64,000 nt of DNA, taken from assembly GCA_963815125.1 (NCBI GenBank), contig CAWFFM010000002.1, positions 186,001 to 250,000 of the forward strand, in the 5' to 3' direction. The translations under genes and the position numbers were made by a program. This DNA is from Actinocatenispora sp963815125 (GTDB lineage: Bacteria > Actinomycetota > Actinomycetes > Mycobacteriales > Micromonosporaceae). Shown one piece after another: positions 1 through 7,984 of the stretch. Numbering within the stretch: the first letter of the stretch is position 1; the number at the start of each line of letters is the position of its first letter. The notes below the pieces were generated by a model. The model was not told where the DNA came from, did no database searches, and saw only the letters and a list, made by a program, of their open reading frames with translations.

Positions 1-658
1 GCGTGTTGGTGAGTATGTGGCCGCGGATGTGCGGCAGCACCACGTCGCGCAATGCCCGCAGCGGACCGGATCCGTAGAGTCGGGCGGTCTCCAACTGGCT
101 GGTGGGGACCGCACCGAGTGCTGCGGAGTAGAGCAGCATCGAGAAGGCGGTGCCGCGCCACACGTTGAACACCACGATCGTGGCAAGTGGATGGTCGAGG
201 GTCCAGGCTGCTCCCGGCGTGGACAGCAGCGCGTTGAGCGTGCCGTCGTTGCGGTCCAGCAGTGCCTGCCACAGGAAGACCACCACGGTGCCGGGCAGGA
301 TCCAGGCGAGCAGTACCAGCGAGTTGACCACCGTACGGACCCAGGACAGTGCCCGCCGCATGACCGCGGCGAGCAGGAAGCCCAGGACGTTCTGCCCGAG
401 TACGGCGGAGAGCAGTACGAACGCCACGGTGATCGCCAACGAGTTGGCGAAGCGTGTATCGGTGAGCGCGGTCTGGTAGTTGCCGAGCCCGACGTACTGC
501 GGGGCGGCGGCGTTGGTGCCGGTCAGATCGTACTTGAGCACCCCGAGGTAGAGCGTCCACAGCGCGGGGAACACCAGGAACGCGCCGATCAGGGTCAGCG
601 CCGGCAGCACGAACGCGATGGCCCGGGGGGTACCGAGCCCGGCCACGTCCCGTGCCAC
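1..658 (-). CDS. Sugar ABC transporter permease, MalF-like (partial, C-terminus outside window)
   Basis: Inner-membrane permease of a carbohydrate importer. The visible part has four hydrophobic segments, the first close to the N-terminus (AIAFVLPALTLIGAFLVF), and the permease 'EAA' loop reads ETARLYGSGPLRALRDVVLP. That loop contacts the ATPase in MalF/MalG-type proteins. The gene lies directly downstream of the binding-protein gene on the same strand, so both probably belong to one operon; the second permease would lie beyond position 1. The start is uncertain: GTG at 658 is the first plausible codon, with the stop of the binding protein 47 nt before it. The C-terminus is cut off by the window edge. 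Confidence 0.85.
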   Translation of the reverse strand, partial: MARDVAGLGTPRAIAFVLPALTLIGAFLVFPALWTLYLGVLKYDLTGTNAAAPQYVGLGNYQTALTDTRFANSLAITVAFVLLSAVLGQNVLGFLLAAVMRRALSWVRTVVNSLVLLAWILPGTVVVFLWQALLDRNDGTLNALLSTPGAAWTLDHPLATIVVFNVWRGTAFSMLLYSAALGAVPTSQLETARLYGSGPLRALRDVVLPHIRGHILTNT

Positions 659-704
659 CTCGCGTGGTCCCCGGTCGGTGCTCGACCGGGGACCGGTGTC
701 GGGG

Positions 705-2135
705 TCAGTCGGAACTGACGTGGTCGTTGCCGACAAGCTTCACCACATCCCGCTGGTAGGCGCCGGCCACGCTGTCCACCGACTTGCCGGCGACGATCTG
801 ACCGCTGGCCTCCTCGAGCATCGCCGCGACCGAGTTGTAGTGCTCTTCCGAGGGCCGGAACCGGGTGACCGGCACGACCTTGTCGGCGATGAAGGTCAGC
901 GCCGGGTCGTTGCGCAGGATGTCGGCGTTGACCGTGGTGTTGGCGGTGATCCGTACGGTGTCACCCAGGCTGGACTTGATCTGGCGCACCGAACTCATGT
1001 ACGTCATCAGATCCCAGGTCTGCTGCGGGTACTTGGTGTTCGGGTTGATGCCGTAGCCGCCGCCACCGGACATGCTGACGAAGTCCTGCCCGCCCACGCC
1101 CGTACCCGGTCGTTCCGCGGGGATCATCGCGTAGCCGACGGTGGCGTTGCGATCCGGCATCGTGGTGGCGTTGCAGACCGACTTCTGCGGGCAGACGATG
1201 GAGCGCCACAGGTAGTCGCTCTCCCCGATGATGCCCAGCTTTCCGGCGGAGAACTCGCTGAACGACTCGTCCCGCCCGTTGGGATCCTGCTGGAGCTTGG
1301 GGTCACCGAGGCCGGAGCCGCCGTACAGCGAACGGTAGAAGCCGAGTACGTCGCGCATGGCCTTCGTGTCGCCCTGGTACTTGCCGGTCTTCGCGTCGTA
1401 GATCTCGGCTCCGGCGCCGGCCAGCAGCGGCAGGAAGCCCTGCATGGTGGTGGCCTCGGTCATCGGGGTACCGGCGTTGATCTGGATCGGTGTGACGCCC
1501 GGGAGCTTCTTGAGTGCGCGCCCGGCGCTCAGGATGTCCGCCCAGCTCTTCGGCTGCCAGTCGGTCGGCAGTCCGGCCCTGGCGAACAGCTTCTTGTTGA
1601 AGTAGAGCACCCGACCGTCGGTGCCGGTCGGGATGCCGTAGTACTTGCCGTCGAGCGAGACGTTGCGCTGCACCTGCTTGTCGATCTGTTTCCAGCCGGG
1701 CCACTCCTTGGCCCGGCGTCCGACGGTCTTCTCCAACGGCTCGATGTAGCCGGCCTTGGCGTACTGGCTGATCGTGTCGCCGCCGATGGTGAAGATGTCG
1801 GGGCCGCCGCCGGCCTTCAACGACAGTTCGAGCTTCTGCCCGTACTTGGCGTCGTCGATTCCGTTCTGCTGGTACTTGACGGTGACGTTGAGCCCCTTGG
1901 CCTTCTCTGCCTTCTCAAACTCCGGGATCAGGGTCTTGGTGATCCAGTCGGCCTCGGCGGAGTTCTTGCCACCGGAGATGGCGTTGGTGGAGATGCTGAG
2001 CGTGAGAGTCTTCGCCTTGGCGTTGCGTTGCGAGTCGCTGGCGTGATCGCTGTGCTGGGCACTGACGCAGCCCGTCGTGCCCAGGCCGATGACCGTCAGG
2101 GTTGCTACCGCTACGGTCAGATGTCGAGCGCGCAT
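705..2135 (-). CDS. Extracellular sugar-binding lipoprotein of ABC importer (family 1 SBP)
   Basis: Substrate-binding lipoprotein that captures a sugar or oligosaccharide outside the membrane for the adjacent permease. The N-terminus is a lipoprotein signal: basic MRAR, a hydrophobic core, then a lipobox ending TTGC, so the mature protein begins at that Cys. The roughly 476-residue length and the motifs around GGGPDIFTIGGD and YGIPTGTDGRVLYFNKKLF are typical of MalE/UgpB-like family 1 binding proteins. The start is ATG 2135, with a purine-rich GAAAGG upstream. The ligand cannot be read from sequence. Two palindromes in the upstream region suggest sugar-responsive (LacI-type) control, which is inference. 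Confidence 0.9.
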   Translation of the reverse strand: MRARHLTVAVATLTVIGLGTTGCVSAQHSDHASDSQRNAKAKTLTLSISTNAISGGKNSAEADWITKTLIPEFEKAEKAKGLNVTVKYQQNGIDDAKYGQKLELSLKAGGGPDIFTIGGDTISQYAKAGYIEPLEKTVGRRAKEWPGWKQIDKQVQRNVSLDGKYYGIPTGTDGRVLYFNKKLFARAGLPTDWQPKSWADILSAGRALKKLPGVTPIQINAGTPMTEATTMQGFLPLLAGAGAEIYDAKTGKYQGDTKAMRDVLGFYRSLYGGSGLGDPKLQQDPNGRDESFSEFSAGKLGIIGESDYLWRSIVCPQKSVCNATTMPDRNATVGYAMIPAERPGTGVGGQDFVSMSGGGGYGINPNTKYPQQTWDLMTYMSSVRQIKSSLGDTVRITANTTVNADILRNDPALTFIADKVVPVTRFRPSEEHYNSVAAMLEEASGQIVAGKSVDSVAGAYQRDVVKLVGNDHVSSD

Positions 2136-2196
2136 CAACTATGGCCTTTCGGGGGAGGAGAGCGACATGACCACCTACGCAGACTTGGTCACACCT

Positions 2197-2244
2197 TGCC
2201 ATGGCATTTCCGCCGTTCCTAGACCTGATGGCAAAGATTTTCGC
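2197..2244. promoter_or_regulatory. Candidate repressor operators upstream of the sugar importer
   Basis: Two short inverted repeats sit 60-110 nt upstream of the binding-protein start: a perfect 10-bp palindrome TGCCATGGCA (2197-2206) and an imperfect 14-bp one, GCAAAGATTTTCGC (2231-2244, 10 of 14 positions symmetric). Both are AT-richer than the surroundings. Sugar importer operons in actinomycetes are commonly repressed by LacI-family proteins binding such sites. No LacI gene is in the window, so the assignment is inference. Confidence 0.35.
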
Positions 2245-2289
2245 AAACCCCCGCCGACCGGCGCCCTCATCGGACGGTCGATCTGGCCG

Positions 2290-2682
2290 TCAGAAGCGTC
2301 CGACGGCGACGAAGATGGACAGGGCGAGCAGGCTGAGGTTCACCGCGACGTTGCGCGACTCCTTCCGCCCCCGGCCGGCCGTGAGATCGGCGCGCAGCAG
2401 AGCACTGTGGCTGATGGCGGCGCCGACCATGACGATGGCGAGCCCGACTGCCGCCAGGGGCGTGAGCACCGGTGCGATGTCGGTGAGACGGGGGAGGATC
2501 AGTCCGGGAACGGCCAGCAACTCACAGGCCGCCACGATCCTGATGACCGGGACCGGGAAGGGGGCCACGCCGGTCTGTCCGGTGGCGATGAGCCGTTTCT
2601 TCGGCTGCGAGATCTTCACCGCACCGGATGCCAGGAAGGTGACGGCGAGCAGGATCTGCGCGATCCACAGGGCGATGTTCAT
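2290..2682 (-). CDS. DoxX family membrane protein
   Basis: Small integral membrane protein of 130 residues with four predicted helices (WIAQILLAVTFLASGAVKI; VIRIVAACELLAVPGLIL; LAAVGLAIVMVGAA; LSLLALSIFVAVG). The ASGAVKI segment and overall pattern fit the DoxX/DoxX-like family, whose members are linked to redox or small-thiol processes but are mostly uncharacterised. ATG 2682 has a GAGGAG ribosome binding site 5 nt upstream. It appears to be a single-gene unit. Confidence 0.85.
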   Translation of the reverse strand: MNIALWIAQILLAVTFLASGAVKISQPKKRLIATGQTGVAPFPVPVIRIVAACELLAVPGLILPRLTDIAPVLTPLAAVGLAIVMVGAAISHSALLRADLTAGRGRKESRNVAVNLSLLALSIFVAVGRF

Positions 2683-2762
2683 CGGTACTCCTCGAAGCGG
2701 TGGTCGTTCCGCCGTGAGGACGAGGTGCGGTCTCGGGACGTGACAGCACCCTGGAGATCAGG

Positions 2763-3569
2763 TCAGTCCGCCAGCAGACCGACCGCACCGTAGATGTTCG
2801 CCTCCGCGGCCTCCCCGTCGCTGACCGGTTGCGGGGCCCGCCACTGCGGGAGCAGCACCAGTCCGGGGTCGATGAGCTGGTAGCCGGTCAGAAAGGCCCG
2901 GATCTGTTCGGGGGTACGAAACACCGCCGGGGTCGAGGTCTTCGCATAGGCGGCGAGGAACTCCTCGATCTGCGTATCGGTCAGGGTGACCTTGGAACCG
3001 TGCGAGATGGCCAGGGCGCTGCCCGGCACACATGCGTCCCGGTACGTGGCGAGCATGCCCCACGGGTCGTCCGCGTCGGGAATGAAGTGCAGGATCGCCA
3101 CCGCCAGTACGGCCACCGGCCGGGAGAAGTCCAGTAGATCCGCAACCTGCGGTGCGGCCAGTACGTTGGCCGGGTCGCGGATGTCGGCCTGGGTGATGCT
3201 GACCTGGGGAATGCCGCGCAGCAGGGTCCGGGCATGGGTCGCGGCGACCGACTCATAGTCCACGTAGGCGACCTTTGCCGCCGGGTTGATCCGGTGCGCG
3301 ATCTCGTGCACGTTGCCCACGGTGGGGATCCCCGACCCGAGATCGAGGAACTGGTCGATTCCATGCCTGGTCAGCCACGCGACGGCACGGCCGAGATAGG
3401 CGCGGTTGACTCGGACCCCGACCTTGAAGTTGGGGAACGCGGCAACTGCCCGGTCGGCGGCTTCCCGGTCCGGTCCGAAGTTCGCCGCGCCGCCGAGCAG
3501 GTAGTCGTACATCCGCGCGGAGTTCGGCTCACGATCATGGATCGGTGCGCCATCCCCGGTTTCCGGCAT
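2763..3569 (-). CDS. DUF574-type SAM-dependent methyltransferase (Methyltransf_19)
   Basis: Member of the actinomycete-specific DUF574 (PF04672) methyltransferase-fold family. Hallmarks seen are the N-terminal NSARMYDYLLGGAANFGPDR, the cofactor-loop segment FLDLGSGIPTVGNVHEIA, VAYVDYESVAATHA, and a central VAVLAVAILHFIPD. The substrate is unknown; these proteins occur in many paralogues, often near regulators. The start is placed at ATG 3569 because GGAGG lies 10 nt upstream; a further ATG at 3596 is possible but lacks a site. Length is 268 residues, normal for the family. Confidence 0.9.
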   Translation of the reverse strand: MPETGDGAPIHDREPNSARMYDYLLGGAANFGPDREAADRAVAAFPNFKVGVRVNRAYLGRAVAWLTRHGIDQFLDLGSGIPTVGNVHEIAHRINPAAKVAYVDYESVAATHARTLLRGIPQVSITQADIRDPANVLAAPQVADLLDFSRPVAVLAVAILHFIPDADDPWGMLATYRDACVPGSALAISHGSKVTLTDTQIEEFLAAYAKTSTPAVFRTPEQIRAFLTGYQLIDPGLVLLPQWRAPQPVSDGEAAEANIYGAVGLLAD

Positions 3570-3666
3570 CAGAAACGATCCTCCGTCCAGCGTCACCCGA
3601 GGTGGTACCGGGGTACGCCGGCCGGCCCGCCAGCGTTCTACCGGTACCTACCTAGCGTAACGTCGG

Positions 3667-3703
3667 GGCCTGACCGGAATCCGCCCGAGGGGCCGGTCAG
3701 GCC
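3667..3703 (-). terminator. Hairpin terminator of the VC0807-like gene
   Basis: Perfect 11-bp stem (GGCCTGACCGG paired with CCGGTCAGGCC, 15-nt loop). The stop codon of the leftward gene ending at 3697 lies inside the stem. There is no U-tract, as is common for actinomycete terminators. Confidence 0.6.
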
Positions 3704-4407
3704 GGGATGGGCGGAGTGTCGGCTGCCGCCGCAGCGGCGCGAGCTGCCTCACCGCGGGCCTGTGCCCGTTTCGCGTAGCTGATGGTCCACACGATCAGTG
3801 CGGCGACCAGGGCCAGCGGCAGGATCCCGTTGACCGCGACCATCGTCGCGGTGGACAGCAGGTACACCAGGGCGATGCGGACGCCGGCCTCGGCGAGGAA
3901 TGCGATGCCCCAGACGGTGGTGATGACCCGCTGGGTGCGGCGGAAGCCGGCGTAGCGCCAGAGTCCGTTCCATTCCGCTACCGACTCCGCGCTGCCGTCG
4001 GTGCCGAACCGGCGACCGTAGTAGAACATCAACGGTCGTGGCGCGAGCAGGCTGAGCAGCGTCACGACCCCGAACAGGCCCGTGATGGCCGAATCCTTGA
4101 CCAGGATCATCCGGGCGCTGTTGAACGCGGCGTAGGAGATCACCCCGAGTGCGAGGAAGATCAGCACCATCAGCGTGAACTCGTCCACATGGTGACGGAT
4201 CAGGAAGAAGACCGCCATCTCGGCGAGCGGCCAGAGTCCTGAGACCAGTAGTGCCGACACCTGTGACCAGTGGTGCGAGGTGAGCATCGAGTAGGTCACG
4301 AACGGCAGGAGCACGCTGAACAACAGCGTGGGAACCCAGTTGAGCAGCATCGTCACGACAGGGTGTCGGTGAGTTGTCCGGCTCGCGCCAGGGGTCGACT
4401 GGGTCAT
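3697..4407 (-). CDS. VC0807-like integral membrane protein
   Basis: Six-helix membrane protein (about 236 residues) with hydrophobic stretches such as WVPTLLFSVLLPFVTYSML, LTLMVLIFLALGVISYAAF, GLFGVVTLLSLLAPRP and VNGILPLALVAALIVWTISY. The RPLMFYYGRRF region between helices fits the VC0807 family of unknown function. The C-terminal tail is Ala-rich. The start is placed at ATG 4407: a -10-like TACAAT on this strand lies 11 nt before it, which leaves only a few nucleotides of leader. It is transcribed divergently from the PaaX-family regulator, so that protein is a candidate regulator of this gene. Confidence 0.75.
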   Translation of the reverse strand: MTQSTPGASRTTHRHPVVTMLLNWVPTLLFSVLLPFVTYSMLTSHHWSQVSALLVSGLWPLAEMAVFFLIRHHVDEFTLMVLIFLALGVISYAAFNSARMILVKDSAITGLFGVVTLLSLLAPRPLMFYYGRRFGTDGSAESVAEWNGLWRYAGFRRTQRVITTVWGIAFLAEAGVRIALVYLLSTATMVAVNGILPLALVAALIVWTISYAKRAQARGEAARAAAAAADTPPIPA

Positions 4408-4418
4408 CGTCCATCCAA

Positions 4419-4437
4419 ATTGTATGACTATTAGAAT
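4419..4437. promoter_or_regulatory. Overlapping divergent -10 elements with AT-rich near-palindrome
   Basis: An AT-rich island in GC-rich DNA carries TACAAT on the minus strand (4424-4419, serving the gene starting at 4407) and TAGAAT on the plus strand (4432-4437, 7 nt before GTG 4445). The 15 bases from 4425 to 4439 (TGACTATTAGAATCA) are an imperfect palindrome, with five of seven arm positions symmetric. A protein bound here would cover both promoters, so autoregulation by the PaaX-family protein is likely. Confidence 0.55.
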
Positions 4438-4444
4438 CACGAAC

Positions 4445-5272
4445 GTGAGCAGGACCGTAACATCTCAGCGTGATGATCGCGAGTCGGGCCGAGCGCGTAC
4501 GGCGTCGCTCGTGCCGTTCCTCTTCGGTGCGTCCGGCAGAGGAGAACTGCCCGGGCCCGCTCTCGTACGGTTGCTCGGCGACCTCGGTCTGTCCGCCACC
4601 GCGGCCCGCGCCGCACTGCACCGGCTCCGTACCGCAGGCAACCTCGTCGGTGATCGACGAGGCCGTGTCGTGTGGTACCGGATGTCCGGTGTGATGGCGG
4701 CCGGATTCCATCGACTGGCCGCCGCCCCGACACCCGAGGAATGGTCCGGCTCGTTCCACGCACTGCTCTACCAGGTACCCGAACGTCAACGCGCGTACCG
4801 GGACTGGTTGCGCAACGCTGCGGTCCTGCGTGGCTTCGGCATCCTCCAGCAGGGCATGATGATCTCCCTCCGGGACCGGCGTGACTCCCTCACCGAATTG
4901 CTCGAACGGTGCCCCGACGGGGCGCAGGTCTACTTCGCCACCGTGACGATGCAGACCTCCGACGCGGCCCGGGCCGCCGCCACCGCATGGCAGCTTCCCG
5001 CGCTCACCGTACGGTTGCGTGCACACGAGAACCGACTTCGCATGGCGCTGCGCGGATCGGGGCCGGTGTCCGGGTCGGATGCGTTGCGTACCTTCAACGA
5101 CCTGACGAATCCGGTACTGGTCGATGTGCTACGCAGTCCGCGCCTACCGGCCGAACTGCTACCGGTCGACTGGCCGATGCCCTCACTCGACGCGGCACTG
5201 CACGAGGCGAACGCCACCTACTACCCCGCCGTACGGGCATATCTGGAGACCGTGTTGTCCGACGAGGACTGA
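4445..5272 (+). CDS. PaaX family transcriptional regulator
   Basis: DNA-binding repressor of the PaaX family, whose founding member controls phenylacetate catabolism through a phenylacetyl-CoA ligand. The N-terminal winged helix is visible as ELPGPALVRLLGDLGLSATA followed by ALHRLRTAGNLVGDRRGRVVWYRM. The middle and C-terminal PaaX-like domains follow (WLRNAAVLRGFGILQQGMMIS; WPMPSLDAALHEANATYYP). No paa catabolic genes are present, so the effector is unknown. The start is GTG 4445, not the ATG at 4424: TAGAAT lies exactly 7 nt upstream and there is no ribosome binding site, which indicates a leaderless mRNA. Confidence 0.85.
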   Translation: MSRTVTSQRDDRESGRARTASLVPFLFGASGRGELPGPALVRLLGDLGLSATAARAALHRLRTAGNLVGDRRGRVVWYRMSGVMAAGFHRLAAAPTPEEWSGSFHALLYQVPERQRAYRDWLRNAAVLRGFGILQQGMMISLRDRRDSLTELLERCPDGAQVYFATVTMQTSDAARAAATAWQLPALTVRLRAHENRLRMALRGSGPVSGSDALRTFNDLTNPVLVDVLRSPRLPAELLPVDWPMPSLDAALHEANATYYPAVRAYLETVLSDED

Positions 5273-5393
5273 CCGGTGTCGGTGAACCGACAGGTGCATT
5301 GTCACAGACCGCCGGTATCAGGCTCCGCCGGTGAGTACAACAAGAGAGTCGGCCGGAAACCTCCGACCGGCATGGACCTCGCGGGGAGGCTTC

Positions 5394-5789
5394 ATGTCCA
5401 TGCGTACCCACCGTGTCGCGGCCGCAGTCGCAACGGCCGGGGCACTCGGTCTCGGCGCGCTGTTCGGTGCCGCGGCACCGGCCTCGGCGACCCTCGACAC
5501 CCACCGGACCCCACCGATCAGCGTGACCGCACCCCATGCCGTGACCGCGCTCACCTCGATCCGGGCGTGGTGCTCGGACGGTACCAACATCCGAACCGGA
5601 CCGGGAACCAGCTACACGTCTGTCGGCCTCTGCTACCACTCGAACTACGTGACCTCGTCGTGTCTTGCCTACCGCAGCGGGTACAGCTATCCGTGGGCGA
5701 AGATCGTAGACCACACCACAGGTAAGAGCGGCTATTCCTACGGGCAGTACATGACGGCTGTCGGCTGGGAGACCCTGCCGCACTGCTGA
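5394..5789 (+). CDS. Small secreted SH3-like domain protein
   Basis: Secreted protein of 131 residues. It has a Sec signal peptide: basic MRTHR, an Ala/Gly-rich hydrophobic stretch, and a likely signal peptidase site at AASA-like residues near PASA. The mature part contains a bacterial SH3-type repeat recognised from NIRTGPGTSYTSVGLCYHS, a cell-wall or surface-binding fold, and four to five Cys residues that could form disulfides (AWCSDG, LCYH, SSCLAY, PHC). The start is ATG 5394, with GGGAGG 4 nt upstream; upstream in-frame ATGs would bury the signal peptide. The partner is unknown. Confidence 0.75.
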   Translation: MSMRTHRVAAAVATAGALGLGALFGAAAPASATLDTHRTPPISVTAPHAVTALTSIRAWCSDGTNIRTGPGTSYTSVGLCYHSNYVTSSCLAYRSGYSYPWAKIVDHTTGKSGYSYGQYMTAVGWETLPHC

Positions 5790-5817
5790 TCTGCTGATCG
5801 GTGCACCCGACGGTGAG

Positions 5818-5848
5818 GCCCGGCACGAAGTACGGTGCCGTGCCGGGC
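5818..5848. terminator. Convergent hairpin terminator
   Basis: Perfect 10-bp inverted repeat GCCCGGCACG / CGTGCCGGGC with an 11-nt loop. It lies between the rightward SH3-like gene (stop 5789) and the leftward dehydrogenase (stop 5878), so it can serve both. Confidence 0.65.
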
Positions 5849-5877
5849 ATCCCGTGGCCGGTGGGGCCAACAGTGGT

Positions 5878-6912
5878 CTACCCGGCGAGCCGTTGCGGCT
5901 GGACCACGCACTTGAGCCGGTTACCCTGGTCGCCACCGGTCAGCGGCTCGGCCGCCCGGTCCAACGGGTACCGGTCGGTGACCAGGGCGTCCAGTTCCAC
6001 CCGGCCGTCGGTGACCAGCCCGATCGCCAGCGGCCAAGTGTTGGCGTAGCGGAACGTGCCGGTCAGGGTGAGCTCACGACGCTGCAGTACGTCGACGGGC
6101 ACGGCGCACTCGTCCGCGCCCATGCCGACCAGCACCACGGTGCCGGCGCGGCGTACCGACCGGATGCCGGCAGCCATCGCCGCCGGCACGCCGGAGCAGT
6201 CCACGAACACGTCGAAACCGGTGTCGTCACCGGCCCCTGAACCGTCGAGGGTGGCGGTGGCACCGAAACGCAGTGCGGCCCGACGGCGCGGAGCACTCGG
6301 ATCCGACACCACCACCTCGCGTGCCCCGAACGCTCTCGCTGCCTGCGCGGTGACCAGACCGATCGGCCCGGCGCCGGCGACCAGCACTCGTACGCCCGGT
6401 GACAGGCCCGCTCTACGGGCCGCCCAGATGCCCACCGACAACGGTTCCACCAGCGCCGCCGCTTCATCGGACATGCCGTCCGGCACCGGATGGGCGAAGT
6501 CGGCCGGTACGGTGACGTACTGGCAGAACGCGCCGTCGACCGGCGGGGTACCGAAGAACCGTACGTCGGGGCACAGGTTGTAGCGGCCCTCCCGGCATTC
6601 CCGGCAGCGCCGGCACGGTACGCCGGGCTCCACCGACACCCGCTGGCCGATCCGCTCCGCCGTGACCCGGTCGCCGACCGCAACGATCCGCCCAGCCGAC
6701 TCGTGCCCCAGCACCAGCGGGCGGTGTAGCACGAACTCGCCGATCCGGCCGTGCTGGTAGTAGTGGGCATCCGAACCGCACACCCCGACCGCGCTCACCT
6801 CGACCAGTACCTCGTCGGGGGCTGGCAGAGGAACCGGTCGCTGCTCGATCCGCAGGTCACCGGCCCGGTACAGGACCGCGGCGCGCATGCTGTCAGGTAA
6901 CTGACCGGCCAT
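5878..6912 (-). CDS. Zinc-dependent polyol (sorbitol/xylitol-type) dehydrogenase
   Basis: Medium-chain dehydrogenase that oxidises a sugar alcohol with NAD(P). Visible elements are VGVCGSDAHYYQHGRIGEF, with the catalytic-zinc Cys, and GHESAGRIVAVG. The structural zinc cluster is CRRCRECREGRYNLC, and the Rossmann motif is VAGAGPIGLV. The YYQHGRIGEF stretch is characteristic of the sorbitol/L-iditol/xylitol branch. The start is ATG 6912, with GAGGAG upstream. Length is 344 residues, normal. It is not clustered with a transporter, so the exact polyol cannot be assigned. Confidence 0.88.
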   Translation of the reverse strand: MAGQLPDSMRAAVLYRAGDLRIEQRPVPLPAPDEVLVEVSAVGVCGSDAHYYQHGRIGEFVLHRPLVLGHESAGRIVAVGDRVTAERIGQRVSVEPGVPCRRCRECREGRYNLCPDVRFFGTPPVDGAFCQYVTVPADFAHPVPDGMSDEAAALVEPLSVGIWAARRAGLSPGVRVLVAGAGPIGLVTAQAARAFGAREVVVSDPSAPRRRAALRFGATATLDGSGAGDDTGFDVFVDCSGVPAAMAAGIRSVRRAGTVVLVGMGADECAVPVDVLQRRELTLTGTFRYANTWPLAIGLVTDGRVELDALVTDRYPLDRAAEPLTGGDQGNRLKCVVQPQRLAG

Positions 6913-7063
6913 CGTGCTCCTCAACATCGTGTGCGGCGGCAGCAGTGCAGCTCCGAAACTCCCACAGGTTTCGGGTCAGATCAAGGAGCGAACAGCGGGA
7001 CGGTCGATAATGGTTCTGCCGTCCGGTACGACAGCGGGTCGGCGCCCAACGGGAAGGACGCTC

Positions 7064-7450
7064 ATGCGGGTCAAGGACTTCGATCACCTGGTGCTCAACG
7101 TGCGGGACGTGGAGCGCGCATTGGCGTTCTACTGCGGCCCACTCGGTCTGGAGCCGGTCCGGGTAGAGCAATGGCGGGCCGGCAAGGTCCCGTTCCCCTC
7201 CGTACGGGTCAGCCCGACCACGATCATCGACCTGCTCGCCCGGCCACGTAATGAGTCCAATGTGGACCATATCTGCCTGGTCGTCGAACCGTTGGACTGG
7301 CAGCAGGTCATCGACTCGGGAACGTTCACCGTTCTGGAGGGACCGGTCGGGCGTTTCGGTGCCCGGGGCGACGCCCAGTCCATCTACGTCCAGGATCCCG
7401 ACGGAAACACCGTCGAGCTGCGCTGGTATCCGCAGGACGCCCGGCGGTGA
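7064..7450 (+). CDS. VOC family (glyoxalase/bleomycin-resistance fold) protein
   Basis: 128-residue single-unit vicinal-oxygen-chelate protein. The start motif VKDFDHLVLNVRDVERALAF has the first metal-ligand His, and the end motif is YVQDPDGNTVELRWYP with the Glu ligand. The family includes glyoxalases, dioxygenases and antibiotic-binding proteins, and the activity cannot be told from sequence. The start is ATG 7064, with GGGAAGGA upstream. It overlaps the following Nudix gene by GTGA, implying translational coupling. Confidence 0.88.
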   Translation: MRVKDFDHLVLNVRDVERALAFYCGPLGLEPVRVEQWRAGKVPFPSVRVSPTTIIDLLARPRNESNVDHICLVVEPLDWQQVIDSGTFTVLEGPVGRFGARGDAQSIYVQDPDGNTVELRWYPQDARR

Positions 7451-7965
7451 ATGGGGATATTCCGCAGGACCTGCCGCTGGTGGAGCGTAGCGCCGTACGG
7501 CTGGTCGTGCTCGACCGGCACCGCAACGTGCTGTTGTTCCACACCCGGGACCAGGACCATCCCGACCTCGGCAGCTGGTGGGAACTGCCCGGCGGTGGCC
7601 TCGACCCCGGCGAGACGTATCTGGACGCGGCCGTACGGGAACTGCATGAGGAGGCCGGCATACTGGTCAGCTCGGACCGTCTCGGTGCGCCGAACTGGCG
7701 CCGCCGGGCCAGTTTCCGGCACCGGCAGCGGCGTCACCTGCAGCACGAGGTGGTGGTGAGTGTGCATCTCGACGACGTCGGCCCCGACATCGACGGGTCC
7801 GGTCGACTCGACTACGAGCAGGAGGACTACTTCGGTTTCCGATGGTGGCCGCTGGCCGACATCGGTTCCACCGGCGAGCGGTTCTATCCGGGTCGACTTC
7901 CCGAACTGCTGCCGGAATTCCTGACGGGTGAGCTGATCGAGGAACCGTTCGAACTCTGGTCCTGA
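7447..7965 (+). CDS. NUDIX hydrolase
   Basis: 172-residue hydrolase of nucleoside diphosphates linked to another moiety. The full Nudix box is present: it begins GGGLDPGETYLDAAVRELHE and continues EAGI, providing the RE..EE metal ligands. The N-terminus RSAVRLVVLDRHRNVLLFHT is the usual beta strand. It starts at GTG 7447, overlapping the stop of the VOC gene, so the two are co-translated. The substrate is unknown; housecleaning of a damaged nucleotide is one possibility. Confidence 0.88.
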   Translation: MNGDIPQDLPLVERSAVRLVVLDRHRNVLLFHTRDQDHPDLGSWWELPGGGLDPGETYLDAAVRELHEEAGILVSSDRLGAPNWRRRASFRHRQRRHLQHEVVVSVHLDDVGPDIDGSGRLDYEQEDYFGFRWWPLADIGSTGERFYPGRLPELLPEFLTGELIEEPFELWS

Positions 7966-7984
7966 GTGGACCCCCGTGCCCCGA

